The notes under the pieces: model-generated
Told to the model about the DNA's origin: nothing
The model's database searches: none
What the model saw: the letters and a program-made list of their open reading frames with translations, nothing else
Program-made: the position numbers and the translations under genes
In this document: in pieces, positions 1-5,806 of the stretch
Numbering within the stretch: position 1 is the first letter of the stretch
Layout: each line of letters opens with the position of its first letter
DNA from: Syntrophomonas sp. UBA4807
GTDB taxonomy: Bacteria; Bacillota; Syntrophomonadia; Syntrophomonadales; Syntrophomonadaceae
Direction: 5' to 3'
DNA length: 6,435 nucleotides
Assembly (NCBI GenBank): GCA_002402575.1
Contig: DHGD01000077.1
Location: 5,578 to 12,012, forward strand

Positions 1-2
1 TG

Positions 3-26
3 CGCCTGGAGAACAAAGTCAGCTAA
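3..26 (+). CDS. 3' end of an upstream gene (partial)
   Basis: Seven codons (ending Lys-Val-Ser) followed by TAA at 24-26, running in from the left edge. A strong terminator begins 15 bases later, so some gene almost certainly ends here. The reading frame is uncertain: the +1-shifted frame (from base 2) stays open to a TAA at 35-37, only three bases before the terminator stem, and would fit equally well. Nothing can be said about the product. Confidence 0.3.
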   Translation, partial: RLENKVS

Positions 27-40
27 TAAAAATTTAAAGG

Positions 41-69
41 CACCCTGTAGCGATACAGGGTGTTTTTTT
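41..69 (+). terminator. Intrinsic terminator of the upstream gene
   Basis: A perfect 9-bp stem (CACCCTGTA at 41-49 with TACAGGGTG at 54-62) is closed by a GCGA tetraloop of the stable GNRA type. Seven T residues follow at 63-69. It ends the transcription unit entering from the left and isolates it from the peptidase gene. Confidence 0.93.
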
Positions 70-384
70 ATGCCACGCCCGGCATTGGGAACAGGACGTG
101 TGCCGCCAAAAGACGGCGACGTCACCAGGCCAGGTATTCCTCACAGTTTCCGCGAGGGAACGTGACCCCATCCATAACCGCAGCAGCGACCGAACCCTTA
201 AGAAATGGAGGGCCGTTGCTGACAAGCTTACATTCCACTGGCTCAAAAGGGATGTTATACTGGGACAAGGAAGATTATGGCGCATTTTATGAGCATTTAA
301 AGGCTAAATTATTAGCGCGGGCGGTGTTACCGCTGGCGTGGAAAATATCCGGAACAGTTTAGGGAAAGGCGAGAAAGAAACGTT
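70..384. other. 315-base gene-free stretch with several hairpins
   Basis: No reading frame here has a credible ribosome binding site or recognisable protein sequence. What can be seen are inverted repeats: 95-99/119-123 with an inner 102-105/114-117 (loop CCAAAAGA); 181-191/211-221, with ten of eleven positions pairing including one G-U; and 316-325/329-338 around loop GTT. None is followed by a T run, so they are not ordinary terminators. The first two lie upstream of the proposed promoter at 253-261, the third downstream of it in the peptidase leader. The stretch could hold an untranslated RNA, a long regulated leader with an earlier promoter, or decayed sequence. Confidence 0.4.
253..261 (+). 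promoter_or_regulatory. Possible extended -10 promoter of the peptidase gene
   Basis: TG-T-TATACT fits the extended -10 consensus TGnTATAAT with one mismatch. Seventeen bases upstream, TTCCAC (233-238) is a poor -35, so the call rests on the extended -10. Transcription would start near 268 and leave a leader of about 117 bases that includes the hairpin at 316-338. Confidence 0.3.
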
Positions 385-1500
385 ATGGTAAACCAGAATC
401 GATTGATAAAAAGCTTCTGTGAGATAGTAAGCATATCTTCGGTATCAGGACACGAAGCGGCCATGCGGGACTGGCTGAAAAAGGCTGCGGCTGAACGTGG
501 TTATGTTGCGGAAGAAGACGGCGCCGCGGCCATGTTGGGGGGAGACTCGGGCAACCTGCTGGTGCGTGTGCCGGGAAACGCCCCAGGCAAGGAGCTGCTC
601 TTCGCTGCCCACATGGACACAGTGGAGCCCGGAGATGGCATCGTTGCGGAAGTTGCCGGGGACATCATCCGCAGCCAGGGACAGACTATTCTGGGGGCTG
701 ATGATAAAGCGGCAATAGCGGCCATAATCGAAGCCTTGGATGTGTTGGCTGAAAACCGGCTGCCTCATCCTGCCCTGGAAATTTTGTTCACAGTTGGTGA
801 GGAGCAGGGCTTAAAGGGAGCCAAGGCCTTTGATTTCAGCGTATTGCAGTCCAAGGTCGGATTCGTTTTGGATGCCGGCGGCGCACCGGGCTGTATAGTG
901 ATACAATCCCCCTGTCAATATGAGATAGAATATGAGGTGTATGGGCGGTCGGCTCATGCCGGGATACGCCCCGAAGCAGGCATCAACGCCATTCATGTGG
1001 CGGCCCAGGCTCTGGCGGCTATGCCCTGCGGGCGTATCGACCATGATACCACTTGTAATTTCGGAATCATTAAGGGTGGCCAAGCTCGCAATATAGTGGC
1101 TGAATACTGTGGTGTCAGAGGAGAGGCGCGCAGCCTGTCACGCTCTAAACTCGATGAGCTTACCGCTCATTTGACCGGGACTTTCCGCTCGCGGGTAGAG
1201 GAACTGGGCGGTCGGGCGGCAACCACAACCACTTTGCTATACCGGGAAATATCGCTTGAACCCGGTGAAGAGGTGGTGCGGCTGGTATCTTCCGCAGCTC
1301 GCGCGGCGGGGCTCAACCCGCGGTTGATAAAAACTGGGGGAGGCAGTGACGCCAGCATTATTCACGGTGCGGGTATAGCGTGCGCCAATTTAGGGGTAGG
1401 TATGCGACAGGTGCACAGCTGTGATGAATATATCCGAATTGCCGATCTGGCCGATTTAACCCGGTTGATTTTGGCCATAATCGACAACGCTTTGAAATAA
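385..1500 (+). CDS. PepT-like M20 family metallopeptidase
   Basis: A predicted cytosolic dizinc aminopeptidase/carboxypeptidase of 371 residues, of the PepT-like M20 group that includes B. subtilis YqjE. Seen in the sequence: AAHMDT with metal ligand H76 and D78; LGADDK with bridging D106; VGEE with general-base E139 and ligand E140; VLDAGG with ligand D163; and VHSCDE with ligand H344. The complete set of ligands argues for an active enzyme. The lid/dimerisation domain spans roughly 178-275 and carries the usual SAHAG motif (189-193). There is no signal peptide. ATG 385 follows a modest purine-rich site (AAAGGCGAG, 365-373). The gene is preceded by a long gene-free stretch and ends face to face with the small minus-strand gene. 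The exact substrate (tripeptides or another amide) cannot be told from sequence. Confidence 0.93.
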   Translation: MVNQNRLIKSFCEIVSISSVSGHEAAMRDWLKKAAAERGYVAEEDGAAAMLGGDSGNLLVRVPGNAPGKELLFAAHMDTVEPGDGIVAEVAGDIIRSQGQTILGADDKAAIAAIIEALDVLAENRLPHPALEILFTVGEEQGLKGAKAFDFSVLQSKVGFVLDAGGAPGCIVIQSPCQYEIEYEVYGRSAHAGIRPEAGINAIHVAAQALAAMPCGRIDHDTTCNFGIIKGGQARNIVAEYCGVRGEARSLSRSKLDELTAHLTGTFRSRVEELGGRAATTTTLLYREISLEPGEEVVRLVSSAARAAGLNPRLIKTGGGSDASIIHGAGIACANLGVGMRQVHSCDEYIRIADLADLTRLILAIIDNALK

Positions 1501-1502
1501 AA

Positions 1503-1531
1503 CCTCAGCCGCGTATTAATGCAAGTTGAGG
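1503..1531 (-). terminator. Weak terminator for the small minus-strand gene
   Basis: Read on the minus strand, CCTCAAC (1531-1525) can pair with GCTGAGG (1509-1503), a 7-bp stem including one G-U pair, followed by TTTATTTC. The stop codon of the small gene lies in the loop. On the plus strand there is no T run after the stem, so it would not stop transcription coming from the peptidase gene, and read-through into nudF is possible. Confidence 0.35.
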
Positions 1532-1641
1532 CGAATATAATCCTGCAAGCGCATATCACCGGGTATTGCTGCCAGACAGGTCATGATTTCGTCAATTTTG
1601 CCTTCCAAAGTCATACTGCCGGATTCAATTAATACGTTCAT
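1516..1641 (-). CDS. 41-residue small protein, candidate MciZ-like FtsZ inhibitor
   Basis: A 41-residue minus-strand gene starting at ATG 1641 and ending with TAA at 1518-1516. The start is set by an excellent ribosome binding site, AGAGGTGAT (1654-1646), at normal spacing. The longer upstream extension of the frame crosses into nudF and has no such site. The predicted fold is a short strand (about 10-13), a helix (about 15-25) and a second strand or helix (about 30-38). Its length, its place directly upstream of nudF, and the residues V3, L12, G14, K15, E18, I19 and L23 followed by a D-aromatic-I motif (34-36) resemble B. subtilis MciZ, the 40-residue peptide made in the mother cell that caps FtsZ filaments. 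That comparison is from memory. Here the gene is transcribed away from nudF. That it is a real gene is likely; the MciZ identity is an inference. Confidence 0.7.
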   Translation of the reverse strand: MNVLIESGSMTLEGKIDEIMTCLAAIPGDMRLQDYIRLNLH

Positions 1642-1645
1642 GTTT

Positions 1646-1654
1646 ATCACCTCT
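1646..1654 (-). promoter_or_regulatory. Strong ribosome binding site of the 41-residue gene
   Basis: AGAGGTGAT on the minus strand matches eight of nine bases of the extended anti-Shine-Dalgarno complement AGGAGGTGAT. It leaves six bases (ATAAAC) between the GAGGTG core and the ATG. This is the main evidence that the short minus-strand frame is translated. Confidence 0.8.
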
Positions 1655-1659
1655 GCTGC

Positions 1660-1688
1660 AGTATATGCGAGAGGCGGAAGCGTTATAC
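1660..1688 (-). promoter_or_regulatory. Sigma-E-like promoter of the 41-residue gene
   Basis: On the minus strand, CATATACT (1667-1660) matches seven of eight positions of the sigma-E -10 consensus CATACAMT. Fourteen bases upstream, GTATAAC (1688-1682) carries the core ATA of the sigma-E -35 (KMATATT). Transcription would start near 1654, giving a very short leader that begins at the ribosome binding site. As a sigma-A site the same region is poor (TATACT with a 3/6 -35). The tight leader lowers confidence. Confidence 0.35.
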
Positions 1689-1702
1689 AGGGAGGTCTCA
1701 TA

Positions 1703-2245
1703 ATGCATCTGGAAGAGAAAACCATTGAATCCAAGCCTATTTTTAAAGGCCGCATCATCGAAGTTAAGCTGGACCGGGTACTGCTCCCCGACGGTCAGGA
1801 GAGCAGCCGGGAGATAGTATTGCATGCCGGAGCAGTGGCTATCATTGCCATCGACAGCGAGGATAAACTCTATCTGGTGCGCCAGTATCGTAAACCTATC
1901 GAAAAAACTCTGTTGGAGCTCCCGGCCGGCACCCTGGAAGCCGGGGAGGACCCTTTGCACTGTGCCAGGCGGGAATTGGCAGAGGAAACTGGCATGAATG
2001 CCGCTAGTTGGAAAAAGCTGATCTCTTATTACAGTGCCCCCGGATTCTGCAATGAAATCCTGCATATTTTCCTGGCGGAAGGACTTTTTTATGGCGGGGG
2101 CATACACACCGATCAGGACGAATTTGTGGAAACTGTCACCATGCCTTTCCAACAGGCCTGTGAGGCTGTGGCTCGGGGAGAAATCGTTGATGGTAAGAGC
2201 ATTATTGCCATACAAATGTTGCAGCTGCAAAGAGCGGCCCAATAA
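1703..2245 (+). CDS. nudF: ADP-ribose pyrophosphatase (Nudix hydrolase)
   Basis: A cytosolic Nudix enzyme of 180 residues that hydrolyses ADP-ribose to AMP and ribose 5-phosphate, limiting uncontrolled protein glycation by free ADP-ribose. The full Nudix box GX5EX7REUXEEXGU is at 76-98, with REL-AEETGM carrying the magnesium-binding glutamates. The preceding QYR...ELPAG (61-76) and the YSAPGF motif after the box (110-115) are typical of the ADP-ribose subfamily. The start is ATG 1703, six bases after GGAGGT (1691-1696); a longer in-frame reading from 1583 would cross the small minus-strand gene and its control region and has no ribosome binding site. The stop codon abuts the next start (TAAATG), so translation of the two is probably coupled. 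B. subtilis also places nudF directly before yqxK. Confidence 0.93.
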   Translation: MHLEEKTIESKPIFKGRIIEVKLDRVLLPDGQESSREIVLHAGAVAIIAIDSEDKLYLVRQYRKPIEKTLLELPAGTLEAGEDPLHCARRELAEETGMNAASWKKLISYYSAPGFCNEILHIFLAEGLFYGGGIHTDQDEFVETVTMPFQQACEAVARGEIVDGKSIIAIQMLQLQRAAQ

Positions 2246-3424
2246 ATGCGGCGCTTTTATGCGGATCTGCATATTCATGTCGGTTGCGCTCGGGGTCGGG
2301 CGGTTAAGATAACGGCCTCGCGGCAGCTTACCGTTTATAAGATACTATATGAAGACGCCCCTTTAAAAGGCTTGGACATCGTGGGTATTGTGGATGTTGG
2401 CAGCCCTCTGGTAAGCTGTGAAATAGAAGGGCTTCTGGCCGGAGGCTTGCTGCGGGAGGTCAGAGGCGGCGGTTTTATGGCCGCTAACGGTGTTTTGCTG
2501 GTGGCCGGATGTGAAATCGAAACCTGTGAAGGCATTCATATCATTATTTACCTGCCCGACATAATGAGCATTCACCGACTGCAGCATTACCTGTTATCAA
2601 GGGTGACCAACCTGCAACTTTCCACTCAGGCGGCGCGCGTGTCCACTCTGGACTTAATCAATCTCAATGTTCTGGTAGGCGGCATTATCTGCCCGGCGCA
2701 TGTTTTCACTCCCCATAAGGGGATATACGGTTGCTGGACCCGTTGCTGGAAGGATGTTCTGGGTAAACAGGCGGCGCAGATCAAGGTATTGGAACTAGGC
2801 CTCAGCGCCGATACCGATATGGCTGATTGCATTGCCGAAACCCGCCAGCTTACTTTTTTGTCCAATTCCGATGCCCATTCTTCAGGCAATGTAGGGCGTG
2901 AGTATAATCTGCTGCGCATGGCCGGCAAGAACTTCGAGGAACTGCGCTTGTGCCTGTACAAATCAGCCGGGCGCAATGTGGTTGCCAACTTCGGAATGGA
3001 TCCGCGGCTGGGAAAATATCATCGCACCTACTGCCGCCATTGTAGGCGCATCGCGGCGGAAGAGGCGCCGGTTCGCGCCTGCCCGGTATGTGGGGGCAAT
3101 GCTGTGGTGATGGGGGTTTTTGACCGTGTGGCGGAGATTCGTGATAGCGAACAGCCTATACACCCCTTGGGCCGTCCTCCGTATCATTACCGGGTTCCCT
3201 TGAAGGACTTGCCCGGGGTGGGACCGCGTACCCTGGAAAGGTTGCATAAGGCTTTTCCCAGTGAGATGTATGTTCTGGAACAAGCCCCTCTGGAGCGAAT
3301 TGCCATTGTTGGCGGGCCTACCGTGGCTAACATGATATGCGCTATGAGAAAGGGACGCCTCAGGATTAAGGCCGGAGGCGGAGGATATTACGGTAAAGTC
3401 GTGAAAGGAGACAGCCATTATTAG
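2246..3424 (+). CDS. Endonuclease Q-like PHP-domain DNA repair protein (YqxK family)
   Basis: A 392-residue member of the TIGR00375/YqxK family. Homologues studied in Thermococcales and in Bacillus pumilus (endonuclease Q) nick DNA 5' of uracil, hypoxanthine, xanthine or abasic sites. The N-terminal PHP metal-hydrolase domain (about 1-235) shows DLHIH (D7, H9, H11), GCEIE (E90), AHVFTPH (H152, H157), ELGLSADT (183-190) and SNSDAH (D209, H211). A four-cysteine zinc finger follows (C263, C266, C279, C282), introduced by the family signature GKYHRT. A helix-hairpin-helix-like turn, LPGVGPRTLERL, is at 322-333. In place of the Asp-Cys/Ala-His seen after IVD in some relatives this protein has VDVGSP (49-54). 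It starts right on the nudF stop with only a weak AAAGAG (2229-2234), suggesting coupling. Activity on deaminated DNA is inferred from the family. Confidence 0.88.
   Translation: MRRFYADLHIHVGCARGRAVKITASRQLTVYKILYEDAPLKGLDIVGIVDVGSPLVSCEIEGLLAGGLLREVRGGGFMAANGVLLVAGCEIETCEGIHIIIYLPDIMSIHRLQHYLLSRVTNLQLSTQAARVSTLDLINLNVLVGGIICPAHVFTPHKGIYGCWTRCWKDVLGKQAAQIKVLELGLSADTDMADCIAETRQLTFLSNSDAHSSGNVGREYNLLRMAGKNFEELRLCLYKSAGRNVVANFGMDPRLGKYHRTYCRHCRRIAAEEAPVRACPVCGGNAVVMGVFDRVAEIRDSEQPIHPLGRPPYHYRVPLKDLPGVGPRTLERLHKAFPSEMYVLEQAPLERIAIVGGPTVANMICAMRKGRLRIKAGGGGYYGKVVKGDSHY
3404..3410 (+). promoter_or_regulatory. Ribosome binding site pointing to an AUU start
   Basis: AAAGGAG lies six bases before ATT 3417 and nine before ATT 3420, but about 24 before GTG 3435. 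An in-frame TGA at 3402-3404 and the absence of any ATG, GTG or TTG between it and 3435 leave AUU as the only start that this good site can serve. Confidence 0.65.
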
Positions 3425-4772
3425 ACCCGTATATGTGATTGGACATAAAAACCCCGATGTTGATTCTATCGCGGCAGCAATATGCTATGCCCATTTCAAG
3501 AACTATAATCATAAGCAGCGCTATATAGCGGCGGCGGCCGGGGCCTTAAACCATGAAAGTGAATACCTTTTGGAGCACTTGCAGCTGGAAAGACCCTTGC
3601 AGCTGAACAGTGTCGGCACTGTGGCTGAGGATTTGCTGGACCATAAGAGCCTCGTCACTGCCAAAACAGACGTTGACCTGATGAGCCTGGGCAAAATGAT
3701 GCGCCAGTACAATGTCAAGACTGTTCCGGTGGTGGATGAGGCGGGAAAATTCTTAGGCCTGGTCACCATTGGAGATATGGCCATGCTGTTTCTGGAGCAT
3801 CTCGGGGACGGAACCCATATCGACACCGCACCGGAAGTGTTGCGCAGGCTGTTAGCTTTGCGGGTAGGGGATATAATGAAGAGCCGTGATCTGGTGCTGT
3901 TCGAAAAGGATGATACCATCGATGAGGTCAGAAGGGGCATGTTGGGCAGCCGCTATCGCAATTACCCGGTAGTGGGCGACCAGCATCGTTTTCTGGGTAT
4001 GATTTCACGTTACAACCTTCTGGCCTTGAGCCGCAAACAATTGATTCTAGTGGATCATAACGAGAGCAAACAGGCCGTGGATGGGATCGAGGAAGCGGAG
4101 ATCATGGAGATAATCGACCATCACCGGGTGGGCGACCTGCAGACCCTATCTCCCATCTACTTTTATAATCAGCCGGTCGGCTCCACCTGCACCCTGGTGG
4201 CGGAGCACTTTTTCAATGCCGCCCTCCCCCTGGGCAGGGGTTATGCCAGTTTGCTCCTGGCAGGCGTCATGGCTGACACTATGCTGTTCAGATCCCCCAC
4301 TACTACCGCTAAGGACCGCAGTATAGCCGCCATGCTGGAGGAACTCTCCGGGCTTAATGCGCTGGAGTGGGGCAAAACCATTCTGGAAAAAGGAACCCGC
4401 TTTGACGAACAGGATGAACTTAGCCTGGTGACTTCAGACCTCAAGGAATATGAACAAGGCGGCCTGTTGTTCGCCATCTCCCAAGTGGAGACTTTGGAAT
4501 TGAAGCAACTCCATCACCGCCGCCGGATGTTTAGCCAGGTCATGGAGGAATTGTGCCATTCCCGGGGCTATAATTTCATGTGCGTTATGGTAACCGCTGT
4601 CCTGGAGGAATGCACGGAATTAATCATAGCCGGATCCCAGGCAGCACTATTGGAGGATGTTTTCAACAGCCAGGCGGTACAGGGTGTGATCACCCTGACC
4701 GGGGTCATGTCGAGGAAGAAACAGGTGGTGCCGGTTATCATTCAGCATATCCGCCAAAAACAAATGCTATAG
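3417..4772 (+). CDS. CBS-domain manganese-dependent inorganic pyrophosphatase (family II)
   Basis: A cytosolic DHH-family pyrophosphatase that hydrolyses PPi to phosphate and pulls biosynthetic reactions forward. Counting from ATT 3417 (451 residues): GHKNPDVDS gives H10, D14 and D16; VDHNE gives D213; the DHH motif is D234-H235-H236; VMADT gives D287; and SRKKQ (432-436) near the C terminus is the phosphate-binding signature of the DHHA2 domain. Two CBS modules (about 80-130 and 150-205) are inserted in the DHH domain; no DRTGG domain lies between them, so this is the short architecture. In studied relatives the CBS pair binds AMP/ADP (inhibitory) or ATP and diadenosine polyphosphates (activating). 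The start is probably AUU, overlapping the EndoQ-like gene by eight bases. Beginning at GTG 3435 instead would cut off the RPVY leading into the first strand. Confidence 0.9.
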   Translation: MIRPVYVIGHKNPDVDSIAAAICYAHFKNYNHKQRYIAAAAGALNHESEYLLEHLQLERPLQLNSVGTVAEDLLDHKSLVTAKTDVDLMSLGKMMRQYNVKTVPVVDEAGKFLGLVTIGDMAMLFLEHLGDGTHIDTAPEVLRRLLALRVGDIMKSRDLVLFEKDDTIDEVRRGMLGSRYRNYPVVGDQHRFLGMISRYNLLALSRKQLILVDHNESKQAVDGIEEAEIMEIIDHHRVGDLQTLSPIYFYNQPVGSTCTLVAEHFFNAALPLGRGYASLLLAGVMADTMLFRSPTTTAKDRSIAAMLEELSGLNALEWGKTILEKGTRFDEQDELSLVTSDLKEYEQGGLLFAISQVETLELKQLHHRRRMFSQVMEELCHSRGYNFMCVMVTAVLEECTELIIAGSQAALLEDVFNSQAVQGVITLTGVMSRKKQVVPVIIQHIRQKQML

Positions 4773-4794
4773 TCAAACCCTGGGAAAAGCGGCC

Positions 4795-4831
4795 AAGGCT
4801 TGAGAATCGACATCTCAGGCCTTTTTCTTTT
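4795..4831 (+). terminator. Intrinsic terminator of the nudF operon
   Basis: An 11-bp stem (4795-4805 with 4813-4823, one G-U pair) and a 7-base loop ATCGACA, followed by TTTTTCTTTT. It lies 22 bases after the pyrophosphatase stop and separates the nudF operon from the spoIIM operon. Confidence 0.9.
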
Positions 4832-4840
4832 CGCATAAAG

Positions 4841-4869
4841 TTGCCATAGCAAAAATAATATGTTACAAG
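4841..4869 (+). promoter_or_regulatory. Possible sigma-A promoter of the spoIIM operon
   Basis: TTGCCA (4841-4846) and TACAAG (4864-4869) are separated by 17 bases, and TG precedes the -10 by one base (4861-4862). Transcription would start near 4876. No convincing sigma-E site was found by eye in the same gap, although spoIIM is under sigma-E in B. subtilis. Confidence 0.4.
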
Positions 4870-4881
4870 CCATGCTTGGCT
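4868..4881. repeat. Short inverted repeat at the spoIIM start region
   Basis: AGCCA-TGCT-TGGCT, two 5-bp arms overlapping the end of the proposed -10 and the predicted start of transcription. It could be an operator or a small 5' hairpin, or simply chance; arms this short are common. Confidence 0.3.
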
Positions 4882-4924
4882 ACCTGAATATAAACCCGTA
4901 AATGCCGCGCTGGGAGATTAGTGC

Positions 4925-5533
4925 ATGAAGCTGAGGCTGAGATTAAAAGAGCATTTTCGTGAAAACCGCATTCAATACTGTGTGGTGGCGGCGCTTTTTA
5001 TCTTGGGGATTATCATAGGGGCATTCAAGGCTGGCGACTTGGAGAGTCCGGTCAGGGAACGCCTACTGGCGATGATCGATGCCTATGTTGGAGATCAGGG
5101 GGGAGTATACGGACTCACCGTCTTCATCAGCGCCTTGATCACTCAGGGACGCTATATATTGGCCATCTGGGCCCTGGGACTTACGGTTATCGGCATTCCC
5201 ATAATTCTGGCGGTAATTTTTATGCGTGGCTTTTCACTGGGCTTTACAACCTCATTCCTTTTTAAGGAAAAAGCCGCTCAGGGGGTGCTTTTAAGTCTGA
5301 TCTCGCTGTTGCCCCAAAATCTCATATATATTCCGATTTTACTGGTTTTATCAGTACTGGCGGTAAATTTTTCCTTGTATGTGGTCCGGGGGCGCAGCTA
5401 CCGCAAAGCCTCCCTGGGGGTAAGCCTGTTGGGCTATACTTCAGTGGTGGGGGCACTTTCGCTGGTATTCATACTGGGGGCCTTTGTAGAAGCCTATCTG
5501 GTACCCTGGCTGGTAGATATTTTTATCAAATAA
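4925..5533 (+). CDS. spoIIM: Stage II sporulation protein M
   Basis: A polytopic membrane protein of 202 residues (DUF95/SpoIIM family, close to the 214 residues of B. subtilis). With SpoIID and SpoIIP it forms the mother-cell complex that remodels peptidoglycan so the mother-cell membrane can engulf the forespore. Hydrophobic segments lie at about 17-36, 77-100, 105-113 (short, uncertain), 119-153 (long enough for two) and 163-197, after a basic N terminus (KLRLRLKEH). Family hallmarks are IGIPIILAVIFMRGFSLGF (89-107) and LLPQNLIYIP (128-137). ATG 4925 follows GGGAG (4912-4916) by eight bases. It heads an apparent operon with the small membrane protein and xerD, matching the B. subtilis order spoIIM - yqzK - (fur) - xerD, but without fur. 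Confidence 0.93.
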   Translation: MKLRLRLKEHFRENRIQYCVVAALFILGIIIGAFKAGDLESPVRERLLAMIDAYVGDQGGVYGLTVFISALITQGRYILAIWALGLTVIGIPIILAVIFMRGFSLGFTTSFLFKEKAAQGVLLSLISLLPQNLIYIPILLVLSVLAVNFSLYVVRGRSYRKASLGVSLLGYTSVVGALSLVFILGAFVEAYLVPWLVDIFIK

Positions 5534-5548
5534 TTGGGAGGTGTTCTA

Positions 5549-5806
5549 ATGGTTATTGTGGTTGGAAATTGGAAAAAGAAACTGGCTAAGATTCTCGCTG
5601 TGGTGGTTTTAATCGCGGTTTTTGCCGCCGCCCTGCCGCTCCTCACCGGTCTGCTCTACAATCAGGTGCCGGCGCTCAGCACCTGGTTTTCGGATGAGCA
5701 ACCCAGCGGCAATCCGATGCGGGTGGACAATGGAGAAGAGACTAGATTCCAGCATCTGGTGGATCAGTTTGTCTTCAAACTGCAGGAATTTTACTATGAG
5801 GAATAA
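5549..5806 (+). CDS. Small single-pass membrane protein, YqzK (DUF4227)-like by position
   Basis: An 85-residue protein with a basic N terminus (NWKKK at 7-11), one transmembrane segment (about 13-36) and a polar C-terminal domain ending in QEFYYEE, likely outside the membrane face. The start is ATG 5549, after GGGAGGTG (5536-5543) at good spacing; an upstream TTG at 5534 lies before this site and is rejected. It follows spoIIM by 15 bases and precedes xerD, the exact place of yqzK in B. subtilis, and has the same plan: one helix near the N terminus and an aromatic FY-x-x-E-like tail. Membership of DUF4227 is inferred from position and shape rather than clear similarity. Function is unknown; secretion with signal cleavage is possible but no clear cleavage site is seen. 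Confidence 0.75.
   Translation: MVIVVGNWKKKLAKILAVVVLIAVFAAALPLLTGLLYNQVPALSTWFSDEQPSGNPMRVDNGEETRFQHLVDQFVFKLQEFYYEE

Noticed and set aside
311..340. Possible T-box (GCGGTGTTACCGC resembles the GGGTGGNACCGCG box)
   Set aside because: The TGGN bases that pair with the tRNA end are missing (TGTT here), there is no following terminator, and the gene downstream is a peptidase, not an aminoacyl-tRNA synthetase or amino-acid gene.
60..362. Plus-strand frames at 60-362 and 98-292, and a minus-strand frame at 34-285
   Set aside because: Two run through or begin at the terminator, none has a ribosome binding site, and the translations are arginine-rich or low in recognisable features.
1583..1702. 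Longer N terminus for NudF from ATG 1583
   Set aside because: It lacks a ribosome binding site, runs antisense through the small gene and its control region, and bypasses the excellent GGAGGT just before ATG 1703.
1625..2278. 217-residue minus-strand frame opposite nudF
   Set aside because: Antisense shadow of a clear Nudix gene; no ribosome binding site and no recognisable protein features.
5534..5548. TTG start for the small membrane protein
   Set aside because: It lies just before the ribosome binding site GGGAGGTG, which serves ATG 5549.
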